This document shows positions 6,872 through 15,654 of a DNA stretch of 64,000 nt, one piece after another. The stretch is taken from assembly GCF_050278625.1 (NCBI RefSeq), contig NZ_JBNNTI010000013.1, positions 1 to 64,000 on the forward strand, given 5' to 3'. A program made the position numbers and the translations under genes. Source of the stretch: Viridibacillus sp050278625 (GTDB lineage: Bacteria > Bacillota > Bacilli > Bacillales_A > Planococcaceae). A model generated the notes under the pieces. It was not told where the DNA came from and made no database searches. It was given only the letters and a program-made list of their open reading frames with translations. Position 1 is the first letter of the stretch, and each line of letters begins with the position of its first letter.

Positions 6872-9343
6872 TTGACTGAAAATGTATCATTGTTTCAAGA
6901 AGAACAGCTATTTATAGTCGGTCGGCCTGTCGTCTCTATCTTCCATAATCCTCAGAATTTATTTTCCATCATTAAGTTGAAAATCCAAGAAACGAATACA
7001 ACGTATCAAGAGAAGGAAATAATCGTGACAGGCTTTTTTCCTTCTGTCGTTCAAGAAACGTTGTATCGTTTTACAGGACAATTGAAACAACATCCTAAAT
7101 ACGGCATACAATTTCAAGCAAATACTTTTGTCAAAGAGATCCCTGGCACTGAACAAGGGGTAGTTCATTATTTGTCAAGTGATTTATTCCCAGGAATTGG
7201 TCATAAAACGGCTGAGACAATTGTTAAAAAGTTAGGGAAAGATGCTATCAAAATTATTATTAATAATCCGGATGTACTTGATGAGATTCCAAGACTTACG
7301 GAAGATAAAAAAGAGACATTACGCTCCGTACTTGAACAAAATTTAGGGTTGGATCGTATTATGATCCAATTAAATGACTGGGGTTTTGGTCCACAACTTG
7401 CAGTCCGTATTTACCAAATGTATGAAAATGAAACTATTCAACTGTTAACTGAAAATCCTTACAGACTAATTGAAGAAGTTGAAGGTGTAGGTTTTCAACG
7501 CGCAGATGAATTAGGAGCTAAACTACATATTACAGGCGATCATCCCGACCGCATTAAAGCTGCGGTATTACACCTTTTAAATGCTGGTGCTTTGTCAGAA
7601 GGACATGTGTATATGGATGCTCAGGATATTTTACCACAAGCGAAAAGCTTACTTGAAATGAGTCAAGCGTATGAAATTCCGTTTGAGGCAATTTCAAAAG
7701 CTTGTATTGAACTTCGCGAGGAAAGTAAAATTTGTGGTGAAGAAACTCGACTCTATATGCCGTCTTTATATTTTTCTGAAATTGGTATCGCTTCGAAAAT
7801 TACAGAATTAGTTCAAAAAAATGCTGAACAATCTGCGTTCCCTACATCTGAAATCCGGAAATTTATCGGTGATGCTGAGGAACGTTTTGGTGTTTCATAC
7901 GCTGAAACACAAGTGGATGCAATTGAGAAGGCGATTAACTCAGCTGTTATGATTTTAACAGGTGGTCCTGGTACAGGGAAGACGACGGTGGTTAGAGGGA
8001 TTGTAGACGTTTATGCAGAGCTTCATGGTCTAACTTTGAATCCAAAAGAGTACGCAGAAAAAGAAGAGCCTTTTCCTATTGTATTAGTAGCTCCGACAGG
8101 GAGAGCAGCTAAGCGTCTTAGTGAATCGACTGAATTACCAGCAATGACAATTCACCGTTTGCTTGGTTTCACTGGGCAAGAAAAGGAAGAGGAAACGGAG
8201 AAGGAAGTTGGAGGGCGACTTATCATCGTCGACGAAATGTCGATGGTTGATACTTGGCTAGCTCATCAACTATTGAAATCATTAAATGATGATTGCCAAG
8301 TTATTTTTGTTGGTGACCAAGATCAATTGCCACCTGTAGGTCCTGGACAAGTGCTAAAAGATTTACTCGCTTCTAAAGCAATTCCAACTATCGAGTTAAC
8401 AGATGTTTATAGACAAGCAGACGGGTCATCTATTATTGAACTTGCCCATCAAATGAAAAAAGGCGAGATGCCACAAAACATGCTCGCAAAAACTTCTGAT
8501 CGCTCTTTTATCCAAGCGAGCTCCGATCAAGTAGCTGATGTCATCAAACAAGTCGTATCAAGTGCTGTGAAGAAAGGCTTCTCCATTCATGATGTGCAAA
8601 TTTTAGCTCCAATGTACAGAGGGCCGGCTGGCATTGACGCTATTAATAAAATGATTCAAGAACTTGTTAATCCGAAAAAATCCGAAAAGAGTAAGGAAAT
8701 AGCATTCGGTGATGTGACGTATCGGATTGGTGATAAAATATTACAACTTGTCAATCAACCAAATAGCAATGTTTTTAACGGTGATATGGGAGAAGTAATT
8801 AGCATTATCAAAGCAAATGAAACAATAGAGAAGCAGGACTTACTTGTAGCTTCCTATGATGGTATTGAAGTGACGTATCAGCGTGGTGATTTGAATCAGA
8901 TTACCCTCGCTTATTGTTGTTCAATTCATAAATCACAAGGTAGTGAATTTCAAACAGTTATTATGCCAGTAGTACGTGGTTATTCTAAAATGTTACGTAA
9001 AAACTTGCTATATACAGGAATTACGAGGGCAAAAAACTTCCTTATACTTTGTGGTGAAATTGATGTGTTTAAATACGGCATGCTAAGAACGGATGATCTG
9101 CAAAGAAATACGACTCTAGCACAGCGCTTGCAAATAGAGGAAGTGTTAGAAGTCGTTATGGAATCAGCAGAACCTGAATTGTCGCAAGTATCCGAAAGCA
9201 CTGAAACAACAATTGTCGAAGTGCAAGATGAGCAATTATCTATCGAAAAACAGACCTTAAATGCCAAAAATTATTTGGATATTCACCCTTTAATCGGTAT
9301 GAAAGGTATTAGTCCTTATAATTTTCTTGAAAAAGAGATTTGA
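6872..9343 (+). CDS. recD2: RecD2-type 5'-3' DNA helicase
   Basis: The product is 823 residues, the length of RecD2 (YrrC), which acts without RecBC. The N-terminal OB-like and helix-hairpin-helix region (SDLFPGIGHKTAETIVKKLG) is followed by Walker A GGPGTGKTTV near residue 363, Walker B IIVDEMSMVD near 450 and the C-terminal 2A domain motif SIHKSQGSEF near 684. It unwinds DNA in replication-fork and mismatch repair. The start is TTG at 6872, ten bases after a strong AAGGAGGGG. The last 80 residues are acidic and low complexity and differ from neighbours in character, but the frame is intact. In B. subtilis yrrD and others separate recD2 from alaS; here they are adjacent. Confidence 0.95.
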   Translation: MTENVSLFQEEQLFIVGRPVVSIFHNPQNLFSIIKLKIQETNTTYQEKEIIVTGFFPSVVQETLYRFTGQLKQHPKYGIQFQANTFVKEIPGTEQGVVHYLSSDLFPGIGHKTAETIVKKLGKDAIKIIINNPDVLDEIPRLTEDKKETLRSVLEQNLGLDRIMIQLNDWGFGPQLAVRIYQMYENETIQLLTENPYRLIEEVEGVGFQRADELGAKLHITGDHPDRIKAAVLHLLNAGALSEGHVYMDAQDILPQAKSLLEMSQAYEIPFEAISKACIELREESKICGEETRLYMPSLYFSEIGIASKITELVQKNAEQSAFPTSEIRKFIGDAEERFGVSYAETQVDAIEKAINSAVMILTGGPGTGKTTVVRGIVDVYAELHGLTLNPKEYAEKEEPFPIVLVAPTGRAAKRLSESTELPAMTIHRLLGFTGQEKEEETEKEVGGRLIIVDEMSMVDTWLAHQLLKSLNDDCQVIFVGDQDQLPPVGPGQVLKDLLASKAIPTIELTDVYRQADGSSIIELAHQMKKGEMPQNMLAKTSDRSFIQASSDQVADVIKQVVSSAVKKGFSIHDVQILAPMYRGPAGIDAINKMIQELVNPKKSEKSKEIAFGDVTYRIGDKILQLVNQPNSNVFNGDMGEVISIIKANETIEKQDLLVASYDGIEVTYQRGDLNQITLAYCCSIHKSQGSEFQTVIMPVVRGYSKMLRKNLLYTGITRAKNFLILCGEIDVFKYGMLRTDDLQRNTTLAQRLQIEEVLEVVMESAEPELSQVSESTETTIVEVQDEQLSIEKQTLNAKNYLDIHPLIGMKGISPYNFLEKEI

Positions 9344-9363
9344 CAGATACAAAGACCTTTTTT

Positions 9364-9403
9364 AAAATAAGATTGAGTTGATATTTGAAAACAATCTTAT
9401 TTT
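9364..9403 (+). terminator. recD2 terminator hairpin
   Basis: AAAATAAGATTG at 9364-9375 and CAATCTTATTTT at 9392-9403 are perfect 12-bp arms with a 16-base loop. The right arm ends in T4. Confidence 0.75.
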
Positions 9404-9467
9404 CGAATATTTGTAACTAACAATATATATATCGCTTAAAACTACGAAGGATAAAAGTACATTATGC

Positions 9468-9672
9468 AATGTGCACAGAAAGAGGTTCCTAGGCTGCAAG
9501 AACCTTCACAAACCATTCTAGAAAGCTCATCCTGAGTACAGCTAATCCCTGTCGTTTGCCGCGTTAAGGCTTAATGAAGAGACAATAGACGCTAGACCAG
9601 TCTATTGTAACTAGGGTGGTACCGCGAATTTTCAACCTTCGTCCCTTTTATAGTGGATGAAGGTTTTTTATT
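9468..9672 (+). promoter_or_regulatory. T-box riboswitch of alaS (tRNA-Ala sensing)
   Basis: The universal T-box core AGGGTGGTACCGCG is at 9613-9626. It is followed by a terminator with arms 9634-9644 and 9655-9665 and a T6 run at 9664-9669. Stem I starts near 9479 (AGAAAGAGG) and has a GAGGTTC/GAACCTT distal stem. The specifier region GAAAGCT at 9521-9527 gives a GCT (alanine) codon at 9525-9527, consistent with the gene it precedes. Uncharged tRNA-Ala pairs its anticodon there and its NCCA end with the TGGTA bulge, which prevents termination. The specifier assignment is inferred from the T-box layout, not from a computed fold. Confidence 0.93.
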
Positions 9673-9693
9673 GTCTAAAGGAGGAATTAACAA

Positions 9694-12321
9694 ATGCAAA
9701 CAGCAGCAGAAATTCGTCGTAAATTTATCGAGTTCTTTGAAGAAAAAGGACATCAGCAAGAGCCAAGTGCACCACTTGTGCCAATTAATGACCCATCATT
9801 ACTATGGATTAACTCAGGAGTAGCAACATTAAAGAAATACTTTGATGGACGAGTTATTCCAGACAATCCACGTATCGTTAATGCGCAAAAATCTATTCGT
9901 ACAAACGATATTGAAAATGTAGGTAAAACAGCTCGCCACCATACATTCTTTGAAATGTTAGGAAACTTCTCTATAGGTGATTACTTCAAAAATGAAGCAA
10001 TTCACTATGCTTGGGAATTCTTAACGGATGCGAAATGGATGGGCTTCGATCCAGAAAAACTTTCTATTACTATACACCCTGAAGATACAGAAGCATATAC
10101 AATCTGGAAAGACGAAATAGGCATTCCTGAAGAACGTTTAATCCGTCTTGAAGGGAACTTCTGGGATATTGGTGAAGGTCCAAGTGGTCCAAACTCAGAA
10201 ATTTTCTATGACCGTGGAGAATCATACGGTGCTGACGAATCAGATCCTGAGCTATATCCAGGTGGAGAAAATGAACGTTACTTAGAAATCTGGAATCTTG
10301 TATTCTCAGAGTTCAACCATAACCCTGATGGAACATATACACCACTGCCAAAACAAAACATTGATACTGGTATGGGTCTAGAACGTATGGCTTCAGTTGT
10401 ACAAAACGTACCAACAAACTTTGATACGGATTTATTTATGCCTATTATCGAGCATACTGAACGTATTTCTGGAGAAAAATATCACGTTGATGCAAGCAAA
10501 GATGAAGCATTCAAAGTTATCGCCGACCATATTCGTACAGTAGCATTTGCAATCGGTGATGGAGCACTTCCATCAAACGAAGGACGCGGTTATGTATTAC
10601 GTCGTTTGCTACGCCGTGCAGTACGTTATGCAAAACAATTAGGTATTGAAAAACCATTTATGTATGAACTAGTACCAACCGTTGGCGAAATTATGGTGGA
10701 CTTCTATCCAGAAGTAAAAGAGAAACAAGATTTCATCCAACGTGTAATAAAAAACGAAGAAGTACGTTTCCACGAAACATTAGACGGTGGTTTAGCTATT
10801 TTCAATGAAGTAGTTGAAATGCAAAAGGCAGCAAATTCAACTATCGTGCCAGGTAAGGATGCATTCCGCCTTTACGATACTTATGGTTTCCCTGTTGAAT
10901 TAACAGAAGAATATGCTGAAGAAGTGAATATGACTATAGATCACGAAGGTTTTGAAAAAGAGATGGAAGCACAACGTAACCGTGCTCGTGCAGCTCGTCA
11001 AGACGTTGATTCTATGCATGTTCAATCTGAAGTATTAGCTAACTTAAACCAAGAAAGTACATTTGTAGGTTACGAAACATTAACAACTGAAACAACAGTA
11101 GTTGCGATCGTAGCAAATGGACAAGAAGTGAAAAAAGCTTCTGAAGGTGAAGAAGTCTTAGTTATTCTTTCGGAAACGCCATTTTATGCAGAATCAGGTG
11201 GTCAAATTGCTGACCTTGGTACAATCTCGAATGACTCTTTCTCTGCATCAATTAAAGACGTACAAAAAGCACCGAATGGTCAAAATTTGCATACAGTTAT
11301 CGTAGAAACTGGAGAAATGCATATTGAAGATGCTGTTCAAGCAGTTGTTAATCGCGATGCTCGCAATCAAACGATTAAAAACCATACAGCAACTCACCTT
11401 TTACAACGTGCATTAAAAGATACATTAGGTGATCATGTAAACCAAGCAGGTTCTTATGTAGGACCAGATCGTTTACGTTTTGACTTCTCTCACTTCGGTC
11501 AAGTTACAAAAGAAGAGTTAGAAACAATTGAGCAAATTGTGAACGAAAAAGTTTGGGGTGATATTGCTGTTATTATCGAAAACAAAGCAATCGAAGAAGC
11601 AAAAGCAATGGGAGCAATGGCTCTATTTGGTGAAAAATACGGTGATGTAGTACGTGTTGTACAAGTAGGTGACTACTCGTTAGAACTTTGTGGTGGTATT
11701 CATGTAGAACGCACATCACAAATCGGTTTCTTTAAAATTGTTTCTGAAAGCGGAATTGGAGCAGGTACTCGTCGTCTTGAAGCTGTAACAGGAAAAGCAG
11801 CTTTCTTAGCAGCAAAAGAAGAGCAACATATTCTAGAACATGCAGCATCATTATTAAAAGCAAATCCAAAAGATTTGGTTGCTCGTGTTGAAGGTTTACA
11901 AAATGATTACAAAGAACAACAACGCGAAAATGCTGCACTATCTTCTAAAATTGCGAATGCTCAAGCATCTAACATCTTATCTGCAGCAAAGAAAATCGGT
12001 GAAGTAACAGTTCTTGCAACAAAAGTAGACGCAAAAGACAATAATCAATTACGTCAATTAATGGATGATTTAAAAGAGAAAATGTCGAACAGCGTTATTG
12101 TTTTAGGTGCAAATGAAGGTGACAAAGTAATGCTTATCGCAGGGGTTACAAAAGATATAGCTGGTGGTAACTATCACGCTGGAAATATCGTTAAACAAGT
12201 AGCAGAACAATGCGGTGGTAAAGGTGGCGGTCGCCCAGATATGGCGATGGCTGGAGCAAAAGATGGCTCTAAACTTGCAGAAGCGCTTGAATCTGTTTAT
12301 GATTATGTAAAATCTATTTAA
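9694..12321 (+). CDS. alaS: alanyl-tRNA synthetase
   Basis: The product is 875 residues, full length for bacterial AlaRS. The class II catalytic core carries SPLW-type ATP site residues SLLWINSGVATLKKYF (motif 1 area) and GNFSIGDYF. The tRNA-recognition region follows. The editing domain has the zinc ligands HTATHLLQ near residue 564 and CGGIHVERT near 665. The C-terminal DHHA1 domain contains the glycine-rich GGKGGGRPDMAMAGAKDG. It charges tRNA-Ala and clears Ser and Gly mischarges. Expression is controlled by the T-box directly upstream. Confidence 0.97.
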   Translation: MQTAAEIRRKFIEFFEEKGHQQEPSAPLVPINDPSLLWINSGVATLKKYFDGRVIPDNPRIVNAQKSIRTNDIENVGKTARHHTFFEMLGNFSIGDYFKNEAIHYAWEFLTDAKWMGFDPEKLSITIHPEDTEAYTIWKDEIGIPEERLIRLEGNFWDIGEGPSGPNSEIFYDRGESYGADESDPELYPGGENERYLEIWNLVFSEFNHNPDGTYTPLPKQNIDTGMGLERMASVVQNVPTNFDTDLFMPIIEHTERISGEKYHVDASKDEAFKVIADHIRTVAFAIGDGALPSNEGRGYVLRRLLRRAVRYAKQLGIEKPFMYELVPTVGEIMVDFYPEVKEKQDFIQRVIKNEEVRFHETLDGGLAIFNEVVEMQKAANSTIVPGKDAFRLYDTYGFPVELTEEYAEEVNMTIDHEGFEKEMEAQRNRARAARQDVDSMHVQSEVLANLNQESTFVGYETLTTETTVVAIVANGQEVKKASEGEEVLVILSETPFYAESGGQIADLGTISNDSFSASIKDVQKAPNGQNLHTVIVETGEMHIEDAVQAVVNRDARNQTIKNHTATHLLQRALKDTLGDHVNQAGSYVGPDRLRFDFSHFGQVTKEELETIEQIVNEKVWGDIAVIIENKAIEEAKAMGAMALFGEKYGDVVRVVQVGDYSLELCGGIHVERTSQIGFFKIVSESGIGAGTRRLEAVTGKAAFLAAKEEQHILEHAASLLKANPKDLVARVEGLQNDYKEQQRENAALSSKIANAQASNILSAAKKIGEVTVLATKVDAKDNNQLRQLMDDLKEKMSNSVIVLGANEGDKVMLIAGVTKDIAGGNYHAGNIVKQVAEQCGGKGGGRPDMAMAGAKDGSKLAEALESVYDYVKSI

Positions 12322-12400
12322 ATGGTAGCTCTAATACGGTATACTTACTGTGAATAGAAGATTTTTTATACTTTCAAAAACTTAAAGTGAGGTGCTGAGC

Positions 12401-12667
12401 ATGAGTTCGTTCGATCAAACGATGAAATTTAATTTTCCGGAAGAATCTATGGAACAAGAAGTAAAGCAAACTATGCTTCATGTTCATGCGGCACTAGAAG
12501 AAAAAGGGTATAATCCGATTAATCAGATTGTTGGTTACCTGCTGTCAGGTGATCCAGCATATATTCCTCGTCATCAAGAGGCTCGTAACAAAATTCGCAA
12601 GCTTGAGCGTGACGAAATACTAGAAGAACTTGTGAAGTTCTACATTAAAAAGAATAACGAGGCATAA
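12401..12667 (+). CDS. IreB family regulatory phosphoprotein (UPF0297, YrzL)
   Basis: The product is 88 residues beginning MSSFDQTMKFNFPEES. Family members (YrzL; IreB in Enterococcus faecalis) are small dimeric proteins. IreB is a substrate of the Ser/Thr kinase IreK and affects cephalosporin resistance. The ATG at 12401 follows AAAGTGAGGTG. An in-frame GTG at 12392 would sit inside that ribosome-binding site. It precedes ruvX with a one-base-level overlap (TAATG), the usual yrzL-yrrK-yrzB order. Confidence 0.88.
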   Translation: MSSFDQTMKFNFPEESMEQEVKQTMLHVHAALEEKGYNPINQIVGYLLSGDPAYIPRHQEARNKIRKLERDEILEELVKFYIKKNNEA

Positions 12668-12669
12668 TG

Positions 12670-13089
12670 ATGAGAATAATGGGTTTAGATGTTGGTTCTA
12701 AAACAGTGGGAGTAGCAATCAGTGATGCACTAGGTTGGACTGCTCAAGGAATTGAAACTGTAAAAATCGACGAAGAAAACGAAGAATTTGGTATTGACCG
12801 AATTCGTGAACTTGTCCAATCATATGGAGTAACGGAATTCGTTGTTGGATTCCCCAAAAATATGAACAATACTGTTGGACCTAGAGGAGAAGCTTCTCAA
12901 CGCTATAAAGAGCTATTAGAGGAGACCTTCTCTTTAGAGGTAACGTTATGGGATGAGCGTCTAACAACGATGGCTGCGGAGCGCTTGCTCATTGAAGCAG
13001 ATGTCCGTCGCAAAGATCGAAAAAAGGTTATTGATAAAATGGCTGCGGTTATGATCCTTCAAGGATTTTTAGACCGAAAACAATTATGA
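12670..13089 (+). CDS. ruvX: YqgF/RuvX family putative Holliday junction resolvase
   Basis: The product is 139 residues with an RNase H-like fold. GLDVGSKTVGVAISD carries the first catalytic Asp, VVGFPKNMNNTVGPRG the middle motif, and LWDERLTTMAAER the E/R region. Homologues (YrrK, YqgF) act as nucleases in 16S rRNA 5'-end processing or on Holliday junctions. Two adjacent ATGs exist. The second (12670) is seven bases from GAGG at 12659-12662 and matches the family's MRI start; the first (12667) overlaps the preceding stop. Confidence 0.93.
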   Translation: MRIMGLDVGSKTVGVAISDALGWTAQGIETVKIDEENEEFGIDRIRELVQSYGVTEFVVGFPKNMNNTVGPRGEASQRYKELLEETFSLEVTLWDERLTTMAAERLLIEADVRRKDRKKVIDKMAAVMILQGFLDRKQL

Positions 13090-13101
13090 GGTGAATATAT
13101 T

Positions 13102-13398
13102 ATGACAAACGAACAAGAACAAGAACAACGCAACATCACAGTGGTAGATGAAGAAGGCAACGAACAATTATGCGAAGTATTACACACATTTGACTCAGAA
13201 GAATTCGGTAAATCTTACGTACTTTACTACGTAATCGGTACTGAAGATGAAGAAGGCGAAGTAGAAATCTTTGCATCAGCATTCACTCCTTCTGAAGATG
13301 GTCAAGACGGTGAATTAGCACCAATCGAAACAGAAGCTGAATGGGATTTTATCGAGCAAGTTGTAAATGAGCTTGATGAAGATATCGACGCTGAATAA
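13102..13398 (+). CDS. DUF1292 protein YrzB (copy 1)
   Basis: The product is 98 residues and strongly acidic. The DUF1292 core is TVVDEEGNEQLCEVLHTF, then SYVLYYVIG and EVEIFAS. Homologues (YrzB) have no known function. They nearly always follow ireB-ruvX, so a link with that pair is likely, but no reaction can be named. The ATG at 13102 follows GAGGTG. Confidence 0.88.
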   Translation: MTNEQEQEQRNITVVDEEGNEQLCEVLHTFDSEEFGKSYVLYYVIGTEDEEGEVEIFASAFTPSEDGQDGELAPIETEAEWDFIEQVVNELDEDIDAE

Positions 13399-13426
13399 TT
13401 TTTAATCTAAATAAGAGGTGAAAAGC

Positions 13427-13720
13427 ATGTCAAACGAACAAGAACACGATCATAAACATATCCATCTAATCGATGAAGAAGGCAATGAACACACATATGC
13501 TGTGCTTTATGAATTTACAGTAGATGCTACTGAACAATCATATGTACTTTATTATGAAGAGGGCCTTGAAGAGGGTGAACAAGTAGAAGTTTTCGCTGCT
13601 AAAACAATACTATCAGAAGACGGTGAACTTGAATCACTTGAAGAAATCGAAACAGATGAAGAGTGGGACATGGTTGAAGAAGTATTGAACACGCTTGACG
13701 CTGAATTCGGTGAAGAGTAG
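13427..13720 (+). CDS. DUF1292 protein (copy 2, tandem paralogue)
   Basis: The product is 97 residues. Its plan is the same as the preceding gene's: LIDEEGNEHTYAVLYEF, SYVLYYEEG, EVEVFAAK and an acidic tail. The start (MSNEQEHDHKH) also parallels copy 1 (MTNEQEQEQRN). The N-terminus differs by a His-rich stretch HDHKHIH that could bind metal, but this is speculation. A strong terminator follows at 13738. B. subtilis has one yrzB here, so this looks like a lineage-specific duplication. Confidence 0.87.
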   Translation: MSNEQEHDHKHIHLIDEEGNEHTYAVLYEFTVDATEQSYVLYYEEGLEEGEQVEVFAAKTILSEDGELESLEEIETDEEWDMVEEVLNTLDAEFGEE

Positions 13721-13737
13721 TCTGTAAGCCTTTATGA

Positions 13738-13767
13738 AAGCGGAATGGTTTTTTCATTCCGCTTTTT
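13738..13767 (+). terminator. terminator after the DUF1292 pair
   Basis: AAGCGGAATG at 13738-13747 pairs perfectly with CATTCCGCTT at 13755-13764, followed by T's. Confidence 0.85.
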
Positions 13768-13807
13768 CTTATGATAATAGTTTAGATAGGTAATAGGAGG
13801 ACAGCTA

Positions 13808-14926
13808 GTGGACCAGGAATCTCAAAAAAAAGCAATGTTAGACAAAATGAAGGAACGCAAAAAAGAAGTTAAAACCGTCCGTAAAATTGTTTTCATCATT
13901 GCTTTAATCGTTATTATTGTTACTGCCATAATCGGTACAAGCATGTATTTTTATGTATCTAGTGCATTAAAACCTGTTGATTCTAATTCTAACAAGTCAG
14001 TAAAGGTCGAAGTGCCAATTGGCTCTACTCTCGATTCAATTGCTGCCACACTTGAGAAGAAGAACATCATTAAAAATGCCAAAGTTTTTAAATATTATAC
14101 AAAATTTAAAAATGAATCAGAGTTCCAAGCAGGCTCATATAAATTAACAAAATCGATGACAATCGATGAAATTATTGAAAGTTTAAAAACAGGTAAAGTT
14201 TATCGTCAGCCAACTTTCTCTCTTATTATTCCAGAAGGATTAACAATCGATCAAATTGGGAACCGCGTGGCGAAGAGTACGAAGTATTCCTCAGATGAAT
14301 TTATGAAGCTTGTTACAAGTAAATCTTACGTTAAGAAGATGAAAGCGAAATATCCTGAACTGATTACTGAAAAAGTGAGTAATAAAAACATTCGTTATGC
14401 GTTAGAAGGTTATTTATATCCAGCTACTTACGCATTCTTTGAAGAAGAACCTTCTTTAGAAGAAATTGTAGATCAAATGATTGCTCAAACAAATACTGTG
14501 ATAACGCAGTATAGTGCACAGTTAAAAGAAAAGAATATGTCAGTACATGAATTTTTAACATTTGCATCATTACTTGAACGTGAAGCAACAGCTAAAACTG
14601 ACCGAGAAACAATCGCAAGTGTTTTCAATAACCGTATTGAAGCTGGTATGCCATTACAAACAGACCCAACAGTTTTATATGCATTAGGTGAGCATAAGGA
14701 TCGTGTCTTATATAAAGACTTAGAAGTAGATGATCCTTATAACACTTATAAAGTGAAAGGTTTACCACCTGGACCGATTGCCAATGCAGGAAAAGAATCA
14801 TTAGACGCGGTGATTAGCCCAGCTGAAACGCCATATTTGTACTTCTTAGCGGATAAAAATGGTATCAATCATTTCGCAGAAAAGTACGAAGAACATTTGA
14901 GAAATGTTGACAAATATATTAAGTAA
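13808..14926 (+). CDS. mltG: endolytic peptidoglycan transglycosylase MltG (YceG-like, YrrL)
   Basis: The product is 372 residues. A basic cytoplasmic tail (residues 1-22) precedes one membrane segment (about 24-50, IVFIIALIVIIVTAIIGTS). A LysM-like region follows (VEVPIGSTLDSIAATLEKKNII), then the YceG catalytic domain. The catalytic Glu is in SLLEREATAKTDRETIASVF near residue 257, and LQTDPTVLYALG and VKGLPPGPIANAG are the other signature blocks. MltG cuts nascent glycan strands and sets their length. The start is GTG at 13808 with AGGAGG at 13796-13801. Confidence 0.94.
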   Translation: MDQESQKKAMLDKMKERKKEVKTVRKIVFIIALIVIIVTAIIGTSMYFYVSSALKPVDSNSNKSVKVEVPIGSTLDSIAATLEKKNIIKNAKVFKYYTKFKNESEFQAGSYKLTKSMTIDEIIESLKTGKVYRQPTFSLIIPEGLTIDQIGNRVAKSTKYSSDEFMKLVTSKSYVKKMKAKYPELITEKVSNKNIRYALEGYLYPATYAFFEEEPSLEEIVDQMIAQTNTVITQYSAQLKEKNMSVHEFLTFASLLEREATAKTDRETIASVFNNRIEAGMPLQTDPTVLYALGEHKDRVLYKDLEVDDPYNTYKVKGLPPGPIANAGKESLDAVISPAETPYLYFLADKNGINHFAEKYEEHLRNVDKYIK

Positions 14927-14933
14927 CAAACTG

Positions 14934-14968
14934 TAGAAGAAAAGCACCACTCGCTTTTCTTCTATTTT
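14934..14968 (+). terminator. mltG terminator
   Basis: TAGAAGAAAAGC at 14934-14945 pairs with GCTTTTCTTCTA at 14953-14964, a perfect 12-bp stem followed by T4. Confidence 0.85.
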
Positions 14969-15015
14969 CATGTTAATATAAAGTGTATTTTTGATACTTA
15001 AGGAGCTATGAAAGT

Positions 15016-15648
15016 ATGAACATTTCGGATTCATATATTCAAACCTTCATCCAACCAAGATCAGAATTGCTAATGGAAATGGAACGCTTCGCAGAAGAAA
15101 ACCATGTACCAATTATGCAATTACCTGCAATCGAGATATTACTTCAAATGCTGCGTATACAACAGCCATCATCTATTTTAGAAATAGGGTCAGCCATTGG
15201 CTATTCCGCTATTCGTATGGCAGAGACATTACCACAATGCCAGGTTGTGACGATTGAACGTGATGTTGAACGAATTCAACACGCAAAACAATTTATCGCA
15301 CAATCGGTTGCTAAAGAGAATATTGAGTTACTTGAAGGAGATGCGTTAGAAGTGGATGTGGAAAGCAATCATCCAACTTTTGATGCTGTTTTTATTGATG
15401 CGGCAAAAGGTCAGTACCAACGCTTTTTTGATAAATATAGTCCGCTAGTTCGTTCAGGCGGTATTCTATATATCGATAATATGTATATGCATGGCCTATC
15501 AGATCTAGATATGAAAGATGTGCCGAGAAGAAAAAGAACGATGATCCGCAACCTACATCATTTTGCAGATTGGATTATTAATCATCCTGATTACAAATCC
15601 ACATTCTTCCCTGTAGGGGACGGTTTATTGATATGTATAAAGAGGTGA
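15016..15648 (+). CDS. trmR: tRNA 5-hydroxyuridine methyltransferase TrmR (YrrM)
   Basis: The product is 210 residues, in the O-methyltransferase family 3 fold. SAM motif I is ILEIGSAIGYSAIRM near residues 55-69. The acidic loops VVTIERD and VFIDAAKGQYQRFF carry the metal and SAM ligands, and IDNMYMHG follows. In B. subtilis YrrM (TrmR) methylates ho5U34 to mo5U34 in tRNAs. The two genes that follow are the U32-family proteins that supply ho5U34, so the three form one pathway unit. Initiation at 15016 follows AGGAG at 15001-15005. Confidence 0.9.
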   Translation: MNISDSYIQTFIQPRSELLMEMERFAEENHVPIMQLPAIEILLQMLRIQQPSSILEIGSAIGYSAIRMAETLPQCQVVTIERDVERIQHAKQFIAQSVAKENIELLEGDALEVDVESNHPTFDAVFIDAAKGQYQRFFDKYSPLVRSGGILYIDNMYMHGLSDLDMKDVPRRKRTMIRNLHHFADWIINHPDYKSTFFPVGDGLLICIKR

Positions 15649-15654
15649 CCATTC

